Translations under genes and position numbers: made by a program
Notes under the pieces: model-generated
Told to the model about the DNA's origin: nothing
Database searches by the model: none
What the model saw: the letters and a program-made list of their open reading frames with translations, nothing else
Assembly: GCA_036867785.1 (NCBI GenBank)
Contig: CP145422.1
Location: forward strand, 992,001-1,056,000
Length of the DNA stretch: 64,000 bases
DNA from: Plasmodiophora brassicae
Lineage: Eukaryota > Endomyxa: Phytomyxea > Phytomyxea > Plasmodiophorida
Direction of reading: 5' to 3'
Shown: positions 41,781 through 52,543 of the stretch, in pieces
Layout of the letters: the number at the start of each line of letters is the position of its first letter
How positions within the stretch are numbered: position 1 is the stretch's first letter

Positions 41781-44146
41781 ATGGTATGCTCACCGCGTCG
41801 CAGCAACGTTTTCGAGGCCGGCTGTCGCGTCCCTGACATTGTCCACGCCTGGGACAAGGTACCCGCCTACACCGTCCGCGTTCTACGTCGCTAAGCGATT
41901 GCAGGCGTCGCGTGCGGAACGCGCCCGGATCCTGCACGAATTCACGGCGCGGTTCTCGGCCGCCGTCCCGCTGCTGGATGACGAGCTCGGGTCGTGGTCG
42001 TCGCTGCTGTTCACCCGGTTCACGACGGCGTGGCGCCTGTCGTACTCGCTGGGCACGTCCGTCACCCCGCACATGCTCGCCATCCGCCTGTTCCTTCGCA
42101 GCGCGCAATCGCAGCGCTTCCTGGACGAGCTGCTGGCCATCGGCGGCCTGCACACGCTGCTCGACCTGATCTCGCAGGAGGCCGAGGTCGTCGAGCGCGA
42201 CAAACGCCAGGCCCTGGTCCTGCTCCGCGCCCTGGTCGGCATGTCCGACCAGGTCTGCAACCTGTTCTGCCAGACCGATGGCCTGCGCCTCTGCCGGCGC
42301 GCTCTGATGGCGAACCTGGGCGAGCGCACGCAGGCGCGCGCCATCGACCTGATCGCCGACATCGCCGGCAGGCCGTCGCCGACGAACCCTCGGCACCAGC
42401 TCGACGCCCAGGAGACGTTGCTGCTGCTGTGCGCGCCCCTCTCCAAGTCGCCCGTCGCGTGCAAGGCGCTGGCCCTTCGCGCGCTGGCCCAGGTCGTCAT
42501 GGAGAGCCGGCACCCGCGGCGAACGCGGACGATCCCGCTGGACGAGCGGTTCGCGGGGCGCATCGTCGCGATGATGTCGCTGGACCACCAGCAGATCCAC
42601 GCGCAGGCGTCGGCCCTGCTCGTGCACCTGTGCAACAGCCGGCCCGAGCTGATGCTGACCGACGTCATCATCGGCGCCCTGGTCAACATCGTCAACGCCG
42701 AGATCGTCCTCAGCGCGTCGTCGTCGTCGGCAGCGGCGTCGTCGGCGGCGTCGTCATCGCCGTCGTCCGTCACGCTATCGGAGGCGGGTGGTGCCGTCGG
42801 CCACACTGGCGCCCTGGACAAGTCGCCCACTGGCAAGGACAGCGGCGCGTTCGCGTCGCTGTCGCCTGGAGCGCGGGCGGCGCGTACCCTCACCGACCTG
42901 CAGCCGCTGACGCTGTCGGCGGCGACGCTCATGGTCGACCGGGGCGTCCTGCGAGGCCTGACCCACATGTACTGCAACCTGCAGTCGTACGAGGCGCAGC
43001 AGATCGCCAACCAGGCCCTGCAGGCGCTGCTGCACGTCCTGCCCGACAGGGAGGACGCCCTGCGCGACCTGATGGGGCCGGACATCTTCGCCGCCTTCAG
43101 CAAGCGCCTACAGGGCGGCCAGCTGTACCGCGTCTTCACCGATGCCAATCGCAGGGCGGTCCGGGAGGCCATCCTCGGGCACGGCCCGACGACCGCCGCG
43201 TCGTTGGCGGCAACGACGACAGCGGCTGTAGCGGCAGCGTCCCCAGCAGCGCCACAGGACTTCAGGTACGGTTTCGTGGCGACACGACGCGGATCGTGAC
43301 GATGCGCTGTGCTCTCCCTAGGGATATGGACGACGATGCGATGGATGCGGCGGCGACGACGGGTACTGCTGGGGGCGGGGCGACGACGACGACGGCGACG
43401 ACGACAGCGCCTGCCGGCCATGACGAGGACGAGGGCGAGCAGGACGGCGGCGGGTTGGAGGCGTCGGCGCGCGAGGACGTCCTGATCGGGAACGCGGCGC
43501 TGAACCGCCTGGCCGTCAAGCTGGCGGTCGACAAGGGCGTTGCCGATGCCGAGCTTCGCGCCCAGCAAGCGTTCCGGTTGGCGACCAAGGCGCAGGACCA
43601 GCGCCCACCGCAGATCGCCCGGCGCGTCATGACGAAACAGGTCGTTCAGCCCAGCGCGACCGCGGGCAAGCCGCAGGCAGCGAACCTGGAGGCGGTCGCC
43701 GAGGACGCCGCCGCCGATGACAGCTCCGACACGTCGTCGGCGGTCGGGGCGCCCGGTCACCGCCCGCACGCGTCGTCCCTGTCGTCGATGCCGTCGGTCT
43801 CCCGGATGACGTCGCTGCTGGCGCCCAGGCGCAGCCGCAGGCCGACCACGAAGCGGATCAGCGAGGCGCTCGTGCAGTCGCTGACGAAGTCGGCGCTGCA
43901 CGCCCGGAAGTCGAGCGACAAGGCGGCGGCGCTGTTCGTCCCGATGGCCATCCCCAACCTGCAGGCCGGCACCGTCCTGTTCAACCAGCACTCGGGCCTG
44001 GACCCGAACGACGAGATGGCGGCGCAGTCCACCGAGAAGTAAGTACGTCCATCGTCTGCCGACGGGTCCACTTACCCTCTGGTCGATGTGCCAGGCTGCT
44101 GCAGGACTACAAAGACCTCCTGAAAGGCGTCAACCAGCCGAAGTAG
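41781..44146 (+). CDS. ARMH1: ARMH1-like armadillo-helical protein
   Basis: Exons 41781-41858, 41905-43265, 43322-44038 and 44095-44146, with introns of 46, 56 and 56 bp. The first splice yields HAWDKASRAERARILHEF, matching the human ARMH1 N-terminus (EWDNAGKVARSHILDKF). Then come WSSLLFTRFTTAWRLSYSLG, FLDELLAIGGLHTLLDLI and a series of armadillo-type helix pairs through about residue 460. Ala/Ser-rich loops interrupt the solenoid (near 42715-42850). The C-terminal 240 residues are disordered, with a basic patch (LLAPRRSRRPTTKRIS), and end KLLQDYKDLLKGVNQPK after the last splice. In animals the gene is expressed in ciliated cells; function is poorly known. The exact start is uncertain. Confidence 0.8.
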
Positions 44147-44375
44147 TGTAAAGGAGGGAGCTGATGATCGCTACGTCGTTTCCAGTAGAGCCCGTTCGCT
44201 GGCTGGGCGGCGTCTGCGCCAGGTCGACCTCGGGCGCCGCAGAGCGCTAGACGTTATCGCCTTGCAGCGGGGGTTCCTGGTCTCGCCGAACGCGAACGTG
44301 ACGTCGGCGTCGGGTCGATCGCAGCAGGTTGATGCACCGAAATTAGACGGTGCCGAACCAGACGCGCGGCCGTCG
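44147..44375. other. Intergenic between ARMH1 and the EndoG-like gene
   Basis: Short spacer of 229 bp in the same orientation as its neighbours, taken as the promoter of the nuclease gene. Confidence 0.4.
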
Positions 44376-45578
44376 ATGCGATGGTGGTCGTGGTCGTCGT
44401 CGTCCGTGTTCCGCGGGCGACGACGCCTCCAACGGGACCTGGAGGTGATCGTCGGCGCCGGGTCGCTCGGCGTCCTTGTCGGATGGGCGACGTCGCCCTG
44501 GGCGCAGCATCGCCAGGGCGACGTCGTTGTGACCGTCGAACGCCCGGCCCCGTCGACGTCCGACGACGCCGACCGCCATGAAGCCGCCGCGCTCGGCCTG
44601 CCCAGTAGGACGGGCGTCGCGCCCGACGTCTGCTGCGACCCATCGACCCGGGCGACTGACGTGTGCCTGCAGGGTCGATGGGCGTCCATGCGCGCCGCGA
44701 TTACGTGTCGGCGTACGACTGGCGAACGCGAAACCCGTTGTGGGTGGCCCAGGTGCTGCGCCGACCGAAGGAACCGTCGGGTAAGGTGGCGGATGGGGGG
44801 AGGGCACTGGGCGCACACCCGAGTCGATTAACGTGCGCCACGACGTCGTGCAGGGCGATCCGGGTCGCGCACCGGCGTCCGGTTCACGCCCGACCCGGCC
44901 GTGCCGGAACCGTTCCGCACCCAGCACCGCGACTTCACCGGGTCCGGCTTCGATCGCGGCCACATGGCGCCGTCCGCCGACGCCATCGAACAGGACGGCC
45001 TGCAGGAGACGTTCCTGATGAGCAACATCTCGCCACAGGTAGGCAGCGGGGGGTCGGGGGGTCGATGCGCGCCACCGGGCTCAACGGCTGACGTGGTCGT
45101 TGCTGCGATCCAGATTGGCGATGGGTTCAACCGGACGTACTGGGCGCGTATCGAGCGGTTCGTTCGCGGCCTGACGCGGCAGTACGACCGGGTGTACGTC
45201 GTGTCCGGGCCGTTGTTCCTGGAGGACGGCCAGGGCGAGGTCCGCTACCGGCTGATCGGGCCGAGCGGGATCGCCGTCCCGACCCACTTCTTCAAGGCCG
45301 TCCTGGCGGTCCGCCCGCCGCCGCTGTTCAGCTCGAAGCCCATCCTGGCGGCCGCTGCGTTCGTCGTCCCAAACAGGCCCATTGCCGACGGCGACGCGCT
45401 GTCGTCGTTCCAAGTGCCGCTGGAGACGCTGGAGAAGCAGGCCGGCCTGGTGCTCTGGGACAGGGTCGATCGGGCGGAGGTCATGGACCTCTGCGCGGAC
45501 ACCACCTGCGCGCTGTCGACCCTGCGAAGGTTCACCAAGGCGAAACATCGTCAACTGCCCGCCAGCGAGGCTGCCTAA
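44376..45578 (+). CDS. Endonuclease G family nuclease (NUC1/EXOG type)
   Basis: A mitochondrial DNA/RNA nuclease family linked to mtDNA turnover and cell death. Exons 44376-44604, 44673-44780, 44854-45038 and 45114-45578 (introns 68, 73 and 75 bp) give 328 residues. The N-terminus is Arg/Trp-rich with a hydrophobic segment (VIVGAGSLGVLVGWA), fitting a mitochondrial presequence with membrane anchor. Motifs are DYVSAYDWRTRNPLWVAQVL, the catalytic SGFDRGHMAPSADA (His is the general base), TFLMSNISPQ joined by splicing to IGDGFNRTYWARIE (the Asn that binds Mg), and VYVVSGPLFL. Each splice restores a conserved block. EndoG versus EXOG is not settled. Confidence 0.93.
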
Positions 45579-45653
45579 TAACGCCCAGCGGGGACGCCTC
45601 CCATTATTAGCATACCGGAACAAGGAATCAGGTTTACGATCGTTCGTGTGCGG

Positions 45654-46070
45654 TTAGTCAAAGGCCCCGATAGCGAGCACCGCGATCGTGACGGAGGCGA
45701 TGGACGTCAGTGCCGATGCTCGGGTCGCGGGCGCCGTCGGGTACTGGTACGGTTCGCCCGCCTGGATGTTGATGTTCCTGATGGCGTCGCCGTTGCATCG
45801 GGACACGCCTACTTTCACCTGGATGGGCGTCGGGTCGAGTTGCAGCTGTCCCGCTGAGGTGGCCCTCGGCGGCCCGGGTGCGGGCGCGTCCTGTGCGCCG
45901 CCTGCCGGCCCCGGTGCCGCTGTTACGGGCACGATCTGTACGCCGCCTGCCGCGCCCGGCGCCGCAGGCGCAGGTGCCGGCCCTGCCTGTGGCTGGATCG
46001 CAATGGGCGCTGCGGCCCGGACGTGGCTGCTGCCGAGGACGATCAACGCAACGACGAAACGGCCGATCAT
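45654..46070 (-). CDS. Small secreted, probably GPI-anchored protein
   Basis: A 138-residue minus frame with a signal peptide (MIGRFVVALIVLGSSHVRA), an Ala/Pro/Gly-rich stalk (residues about 25-70), a short ordered part with one Cys (VKVGVSRCNGDAIRNI), and a hydrophobic C-terminus (SALTSIASVTIAVLAIGAF) with no basic cytosolic tail. That combination is typical of GPI attachment, and this window also encodes PIG-A. Convergent with the nuclease gene. No family recognised. Confidence 0.6.
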   Translation of the reverse strand: MIGRFVVALIVLGSSHVRAAAPIAIQPQAGPAPAPAAPGAAGGVQIVPVTAAPGPAGGAQDAPAPGPPRATSAGQLQLDPTPIQVKVGVSRCNGDAIRNINIQAGEPYQYPTAPATRASALTSIASVTIAVLAIGAFD

Positions 46071-46328
46071 ACTGCCCGATCCCAGTGAGGCGGGGCACGC
46101 GCCAGCCCGGCGGGTAGGACCTACGCGTAAGTATCCGGTGCTGCTGCCAGGTCCGGGTCTATATTTTTAGACACCAAATTGGGTTTGTGCGGGGAAATCC
46201 CGCCGCAATTTCTCTCTCTACCGCAGAGAGGCAAACGGCAAAACTTTTGCCGGCCACGGCAAATTGGCCTTTTGGCGCGGCATAATCTCGGGTTTTGCCG
46301 GCCTCGGTCCACGACGGTATGGCAAACC
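46071..46328. other. Likely left flank of a DNA transposon
   Basis: A short hairpin (GTCTATATTTTTAGAC) at about 46157-46172 is followed by a lower-GC leader rich in TTTGCCGG and GGCAAA, unlike the host intergenic DNA. No clear terminal inverted repeat was found. Confidence 0.35.
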
Positions 46329-47210
46329 ATGCAGGGCGAGGCGAACCGTCTGGAGGGCGAATCACGGCGTACGCGCGGGACTAACGCACGCGGCACGAAC
46401 TTCACCGATGCTGAGGACGTCCAGCTGGTACGTTCTTGGCTGCACGCTTCCCAAGACCCTGCAACGGGAACCGGTCAGTCGGAAGAGACGTTCTGGGAGA
46501 GGGTTGAGGTCCACTTCCGCAAGAACACGACGTCGGGTGCGCGGACGGCACGGTCGCTGCAGACGAAATGGGGAACAATTCAGCGTGACGTCTCCAAGTT
46601 CGTTGGCAGCTATGCATCCGCCATCAAGGTTGGCAGCTATGCATCCGTCATCAAGGCGCTCGACGAGTCGGGGACGAACGAGGAGGAGCAGATCGAAAAG
46701 GCGCTGACGCTGTACCAGCAGACGCACCCAAAGGACGCCAAGTTCGCGTATTTGCACTGCTGGCATGTCTTGAGGTCGGTTCCAAAGTGGCAGGATCTGC
46801 GACACAGGCCGGAGTCCAACAATACGCCATCCAAGAAGCGGCGCCAACTAGACTCCAACGGGGACATTGTCGAGGTTGACACAATGTCATCTTCGAAACG
46901 ACGTCCCATCGGCGTCAAGGCTTTCATGGCCGTCAAGGCGCAGAAGTCGCAAGCCGCAGAGCAAGCAGTTTACTCTACCTACCTGAAGATAATGGCGAAG
47001 AAGGCCCGTATTCAGGAGTTGCAGACCAACATGTCCTTGTTCGCGATGGATATGTCGGTCCTGGACCCAGATGCACGGAAGTACATCAAACTGGCTCGTC
47101 AGCAGGCCTTGAAGGACATGGAGCGTACCTTGTCTGTAGCTCCTGCTGACGACGTCGTTGAGAATGACGGCGTCTCGCCAGCAATGTCTATTCCAACACA
47201 TTGGTTCTAG
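46329..47210 (+). CDS. Myb/SANT-like protein of a Harbinger-type transposon
   Basis: A 293-residue frame from ATG 46329. Residues about 20-90 form the NAM-associated/SANT-like module carried by the accessory ORF of PIF/Harbinger elements: GTNFTDAEDVQLVRSWLHAS, QSEETFWERVEVHFRKN and RSLQTKWGTIQRDVSKF. Near residues 190-205 is RRPIGVKAFMAVKAQ, the RPxGxKAxK motif of the same family. A short internal duplication (VGSYASAIK / VGSYASVIK) is visible near 46612-46640. The accessory protein helps the transposase reach DNA and the nucleus. No transposase lies beside it; the Harbinger-type transposase at 29.6-30.4 kb is 16 kb away. Confidence 0.75.
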   Translation: MQGEANRLEGESRRTRGTNARGTNFTDAEDVQLVRSWLHASQDPATGTGQSEETFWERVEVHFRKNTTSGARTARSLQTKWGTIQRDVSKFVGSYASAIKVGSYASVIKALDESGTNEEEQIEKALTLYQQTHPKDAKFAYLHCWHVLRSVPKWQDLRHRPESNNTPSKKRRQLDSNGDIVEVDTMSSSKRRPIGVKAFMAVKAQKSQAAEQAVYSTYLKIMAKKARIQELQTNMSLFAMDMSVLDPDARKYIKLARQQALKDMERTLSVAPADDVVENDGVSPAMSIPTHWF

Positions 47211-47687
47211 GCTGATTCACCATGAACTTCGATAGGCTCTTGGGCGCGCTTCTGCAGCAATGTCCTCCATTCCGCCATCGCGACGAGATGCCCCCGTTCG
47301 GTTTGCCGTTGGCCGGCGGATGCCGTTGGCCAACAAGCGGGAAACGGGTGGCTTTGCCGTACTTCCCGTTTGCGGTGGAGACAGCAGGTAGCGGCAGCCA
47401 AGCGGGAGCTGCGCTGCCCCCCTCGGTTCCCGGATCCGATGGACTCTGTCGACCGGCCCAACCGCGACTTGCAGCCCTTCATGGACGTCGCTCATCGTAA
47501 TGGACTCTACATTAGGTCACTGTTCGCGATTTTAAAGGACAGACGTCGTCGCCATCCCTCGGAACCTGGGACGTTCTTTGCAGCTCATACGATGATCTGG
47601 TATCTCAGATGTGGGAGCAGGTCGCCGGATACGTCCGGAATCAGGTCGTATTCGGCGATGATGGGCGGTCGCCGCATTGGTCGCATG
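47211..47687. other. Right flank of the SANT-like ORF, no gene
   Basis: Contains GCCGTTGGCC palindromes and short frames on both strands, but no recognisable protein. Probably transposon 3' sequence. Confidence 0.3.
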
Positions 47688-47870
47688 CAGGAGGCGCCCA
47701 CTGCGGCCAATCTGGACCACTTCGTCGTGGTGCACGATGAAAGCGCGAAGCGGTCGTATTCGCCATCGCGTTACCGTAGCAGCGACCTGCGATGGCGGAT
47801 ACGACCGCTTCGCGCTTTCATCGTGCACCACAACAAAGTGGTCCAGATTGGCCGCAGTGGGCGCCTCCTG
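47688..47870. repeat. Foldback repeat D (arms 47688-47769 and 47789-47870)
   Basis: Two 82-bp arms are reverse complements with only a few differences, around a 19-bp loop. The RNA would form a long near-perfect hairpin. Each arm can encode EAPTAANLDHFVVVHDES. No target duplication or terminal motif was identified. Confidence 0.9.
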
Positions 47871-48194
47871 CGACCAGCGAATAGCGGTGCACGTACAAAG
47901 TGAGTGTCTTACCACCCAAGCGTGGCTGAGGACGTCGCTGCTGCGGTAACGCGATTCCAGTTTGGTGCTGACGCCGCCAGTATTGTATAACGTCCGGTCG
48001 TCCGCGGCGCAGTCCGTGACGCGGTCCGTGGCGCCGTTCCGCGAGTTCGGCGTTGCCCTGGGGGACGACCGACGACGCACCGCACGGGGTAGTGTACCCC
48101 GCCGCTAGTAAGCCGTGAAACTGCGAAACGACGAACGCGTCCAAGCAGCTGTGCAATAGTACCTAGGTTGCGAGTGACCCGTCCCCGCGTCGGT
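47871..48194. other. Intergenic, nothing recognised
   Basis: Upstream region of the ZIP transporter gene. Frames are short and shadow-like. Confidence 0.4.
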
Positions 48195-49292
48195 ATGTCG
48201 TCGGAACCCTCGTCGATAGACAATGCCGCGCTCGGTACGCTGCTCGGGTCCCAGAACGGGTGTCGGTGTCGTTGAACAGTGTGTGCAGCGTTTTATTGCA
48301 CGCTGGCAGCGTCGCTGGCGACGACCATCGGCAGTATGGCCGCATTCTTCGTGAAACTCAAGGATCGCCACGTTTTAGCTGCATCGCTTGGCCTTTCTGC
48401 TGGTAGGCAATCTCATCGGCGGTGGCGCTCGCGATTGGTGACTCGGCGTAGGCGTGATGATCTACGTATCGTTCGTGGAAATCTTCACTGAGTCCAGAGA
48501 GCATTTCGCCGCGGCCCTGGGTGAACAGGCTGGATCTGGTGGTGGCCATATGCTGCCGACGACCATCTTCTTCTTTGCTGGAATGGTCGTCATTGGGCTG
48601 CTGGATCTGGTCGTGCACCACCTTGGCCACGAACCCGACCCGAGCGCCATCTCCATTTCCGAATCAGAACTGGCCGACGCCGCTGAGAAAGGAGACGTTG
48701 AGTTCTGTCAGAAGCGCCACCGCGACCTGCGCCGCGCGTCCCTGGTTGCCGCCCTGGCCATCATGCTGCATAACATGTACGAACGCATCCCGGATCCCGA
48801 CCCGTTTGATTTATCTGTCGCAGACCCGAAGGTCTGACCATGTTCATGGCGACACTCAGCAATGCCCGAGTCGGGGTGTCCGTCAGCATCGCGATCGGTC
48901 TTCACAACATTCTGGAAGGGTAGAGGGAGCGCCGCGCCCGTCCCGCGACACGTCGCGTCCACTGACGTCGTGCCGTCGTGCACCGTAGGCTTTGTGTGGC
49001 CATGCCCGTGTTCTTTGCTACGGGTAGCCGATGGCGTGCGTTCATGTGGTCGGCGGCCAGTGGCGTTGCCGAGTTTCTGGGCGCCGTTCTCGGTTATGCC
49101 GTCCTGAAATCATTCATGTCCGAGTACGTATTCGGCGTCGTGTTCGGCCTGGTGGCCGGCATGATGGTGTTCGTGTCCGTCCGCGAGTTGCTGCCCGTCG
49201 CGCGCCGGTACGACCCATCGGACAAGGTCGTCACCTGGTCCATCCTGGCCGGAATGTTCATCATGGCCATCAGCCTGGTCCTGTCGCAGTGA
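48195..49292 (+). CDS. ZIP-family zinc transporter (ZupT/Zrt3-like)
   Basis: A membrane carrier moving Zn or other divalent ions into the cytosol. Exons 48195-48234, 48289-48402, 48452-48776, 48824-48919 and 48989-49292 (introns 54, 49, 47 and 69 bp) give 292 residues. The starting exon MSSEPSSIDNAALA joins to FYCTLAASLATTIGS. Helix IV carries the metal-site motif HNIPEGLTMF, which appears only after the 48777-48823 intron is removed; helix V carries GLHNILEG, joined by the next splice to LCVAMPVFFATGSR. AGVMIYVSFVEIF and SGVAEFLGAVLGY are also family-typical. A hydrophilic Glu/Ser loop separates helices III and IV. Convergent with CARS, 100 bp apart. Confidence 0.92.
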
Positions 49293-49392
49293 CCGTAATC
49301 CATTGAAACCTGCACGAACCTCTCTAGCCGATACCGTGGCCGATCGTGCAATTTAATCGAGGCGTATGGCACACACGTGACAGATACAACCA

Positions 49393-51951
49393 TCACATGG
49401 CGAAGGATTCCACCTGTGCGGACAGATCGGCGATTTCCTGCTGGAGAGCCTGGGCTTTGCCTGCGCCGGCTTTCGCCTTCTCGTAGTCGGCTTTGGCCTT
49501 GGTCATCTTCTGCACCAGCTTCGAGCGCGGTTTCGGGGCCAGCTCACTGCCATCCAGGTTATGAGTCGGAACGCCATCGGCGTCGAACTGCGAGTATTTC
49601 GGCGGGTCGCACGCGCTGAACATCGCCGATGGATCCACCAGGTCCCGCTGCAGTCGCTCCAGTTCTTTCTTCTTCATCGACAGCTTTAGCTCCATCTTCT
49701 TCAGCTGGTCCGCTCGCAGCTGTCGCGTGCGTTCTTCCCGCTCTTTCCTCATCACCTGAGCGCCACCCGAAGTCAGACGCCCGCGGGTGAACCGACTACA
49801 ACGAACGAACGCTCCCCCTACCTCAGGGTCGTCCAGCTTCCAGACCGTCGCCTCGTTTACGTCCTCGAGGCGGACGCCGAGGTCGGGAAGCGTTTCGTCC
49901 CGCAGGAGATCGCAGGCGTTGAGGATGACGGAGGGCGGGGCTTTGGATCGCGCCGCCTGTCGAACAGTGCTGCGGAACGCGGTGATGGCGTCCAGGATCG
50001 GGGGCACCATTGAATCCGTACGTTCGCCAGCGTTGAAACCCGGCTCCGCATCGGGAATTACCCCGAACACGGTCAGCATGCGCATGAAATAAGCGGCGAC
50101 CTTCTTGACGAGAAGCGCCTTGGGCGATGGCCCCGACATGTACTTGTTGACATCACCGAGCAGGTTGAACAGGTGCGACATGGCAATCGAGTAGTCAAAG
50201 TCGTCGAGCAGGGCGGCGTGCACATCGTTCTGACAGGCGAGCAGCTGGTCGTGAAGCGCGCGATCGCACTGCTTGTCCCAGACCTGGTTCTGGACGATGC
50301 CCGAGCGAACGACGACAGAGGCGGACTTGAAGAACTCGTTCAGGCGTCTCTCTTTGGCGATGGCCTCCTCCAGGCTCTGGTCGCTGAAGTTCATCGGCTT
50401 GTCCCAGGCCTGCAGCAGGAACAGCAATCGGATCTGCCGAGGCGTGTACCGGTTCAACGCGTCCCGGATCGTGATGAAGTTCTTCAGCGACTTGGACATC
50501 TTCAGGCCCTCGATCGACAGGTGGCCCGCGTGCATCCAGTAGTTCACCCACTGAGGGCACCCGAAGCGAGCCTCCGACTGGGCAATCTCGTTGTCATGCT
50601 ATTCAGACGAAGACATGTTGGACACAAGTCAACAGATCAGAGTGGGTCCATCTCCTACATGCGGGAATTTCAGGTCTTCGCCACCGGAGTGAATGTCGAA
50701 GTGCTCGCCAAGGAGGTCGGATGCCATCACGGAACCTACACGCACGTTGGGACGGCCTGAACCAGATCGCAAAGGGCAGGACTGCCTGCGACTTACACTC
50801 AATATGCCATCCAGGCCGGCCTGGTCCCCATCGTGAGTGCCATGCGGGTTCGCCGCTCTTGGATCGTTTCCACAGTGCAAAGTCGTTGCGATGCCGTTTG
50901 ACGTCGGCGCCGGCGCTCAGCGCACCTTCGCCTTCCTCGAGGAGCGCCTCGTTACCCACCGACCACGGGCAGAGCTTCGCGTAATGGCAGCCTGGCGAGC
51001 TGGAGAACTTCTCGACGTCAAAGTAGACGGACCCGTTGGTCTCGTACGCGAACCCCCTCTCAACCAGCGTGGCCACGAACTGCTCGATCTGGCCGACGTA
51101 TTCGCTGACGCGCGTCAACGCGTCCGGTTCGCGGACGTTCAGCTCAGCCATGTCCTTGAGGAATTCGGCCTCATACCGGGCAGCGTGGTCCCGGAAGATG
51201 CGATGGTCAGTCACTGAGCCGCCCTTCAGCCCGTCAAGCCATTCGGAAAGAACATCGCGCGCAGCGACCAGGACGGCGTCGCGGTCTGACGCCGACCGGA
51301 ACGATGCTTCCTGCGCCTTCAGGTTCTCCAGCTTCTTCTTCTGCTCATCGCATTTGCCGATCAGCTCGTCCTCTCTGTTCGATGCACATGGTCAGGTATA
51401 ACGCCAGATGCATAACAGCGGTGCGAACCTTCGTTTGCTGTCGGCCTTGCCGGCCATGCACTGCAGGCGAAGGATGGAATTGGACAGGGATTCAATAGCC
51501 GTAGCGAAAGCCTTATCGGCATCGTGGCGGACGACGTCGAGCGATCTGTACGGGTCGGCAACGTATTCGTCGAACAGGTGGTTGCGACGCGCTCGCAGAA
51601 TGATCTTGTCGTCGATGTCGGTGATGTTCATGACGTAAAAGATATTGTAATTGAAGTAGTCCTGGAGAATGCGCCTGATGATGTCGAACGTGACATAGGC
51701 GCGAGCATGGCCCATGTGCGCCGAATCGTAGACCGTTGGCCCGCACGCGTACCAAGACACTACGCCATTGGCAGGTCAGACGACGGCCAACCCGTCATCC
51801 ATCAAAAGCGGCGCCACGTACCATGTCCAGGACGTATGGGAGTGAACGGAACCTTGCTTGAAGTCAGGCTGTTGTAGACATGGAGGACCGCCTTCCTGGA
51901 TTCGTCATCGTCGGCAGCTGGCCGCTGCCACGGCGGTTGACGCCCGTCCAT
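49393..51951 (-). CDS. CARS1: Cysteinyl-tRNA synthetase, cytosolic type
   Basis: Charges tRNA-Cys. Introns at 49756-49821, 50599-50658, 50736-50796, 51375-51428 and 51760-51821 (66, 60, 61, 54 and 62 bp) leave 751 codons. Motifs: [20 protein letters not shown] with Zn-ligand Cys, HMGHAR (HIGH site), [10 protein letters not shown] with the Zn-binding Cys made by splicing, [19 protein letters not shown], and KMSKSLKNF. The insert before TDHRIF and the Lys/Glu-rich C-terminal extension ending in a coiled coil are features of eukaryotic cytosolic CysRS (human 748). Start [11 protein letters not shown] is the first ATG before the conserved [12 protein letters not shown]. Confidence 0.95.
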
Positions 51952-52180
51952 GGTCTTCCACGGAGTGCGCTGGGCCCTGGGCAGCGGCAGCGGCGCAGCG
52001 CACGGGGCCACGACCCCTCCAGTGCAGGCTGTGCAGCAGTTCCCTTCCCGGACGGCCTGGCACTGTGCACAACGCATTCTATTTCTGTGCCCCCGCCGGC
52101 CAGCTCTAACTGCGCACCGCGAAATCGAACATCTACGACGGGGATGCCAATCGCTTTTCAGGGTGGTGAGTAACTACGCG
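51952..52180. other. Upstream region of CARS1
   Basis: Promoter space of the minus-strand CARS1 gene. No additional gene seen. Confidence 0.4.
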
Positions 52181-52425
52181 CTCGAGGCTGATCAGGGATG
52201 GCTAGAACAGGGTCTCGGGGGCAGCAGAATCGTTCGCTGCCAAGGGCCACGACTGGCCCATCGAGAAACGGATGACAGCTCAGAGTTGGCCGGCTCGGTA
52301 TCGAAGTCCAGTGCCGTGCAAACACAGCGTCTCTTTGAGGTCAAGCGCGATGTCATGTTCCGGTGGTCGCCGTGGACGAGGAAGTCGGGCACAACCTTCA
52401 GCAGGAAGCTGGTCGTCATGTCGTT
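52181..52425 (-). pseudogene. Actin pseudogene fragment
   Basis: The stretch aligns along its length with the actin-gene segment at about 52864-53108, beginning with the shared CTCGAGGC.GATCAG block. Similarity is clear at first (GAACAGG, CTCGGGG, GAGTTGGCC.GCTCGGT.TCGAAGTCCAG) and weak at the right end, with a deletion of about 45 bases in the middle. It encodes no intact protein. It is a dead partial copy in the same orientation, about 120 bp downstream of the functional actin stop codon, so a partial tandem duplication is the simplest origin. Confidence 0.85.
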
Positions 52426-52543
52426 GCTGCAATCGTGTACAGTACAATGACCGCTGCGCATTATTACTATTCGAATGCTGATTCTTTTATTGGTGTCACA
52501 GCCCCGGCGTAGCGGGACTGGCTGGATCCGACGAATGACACAC
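52426..52543. other. Actin 3' flank
   Basis: A short, A+T-richer spacer that should contain the actin 3' UTR and polyadenylation region. Confidence 0.4.

Noticed and set aside
41883-43991. A 702-codon minus-strand open frame
   Set aside because: It lies antisense to ARMH1, whose plus-strand protein has clear family similarity and restored splice junctions. The long antisense frame is a by-product of GC-rich codon use.
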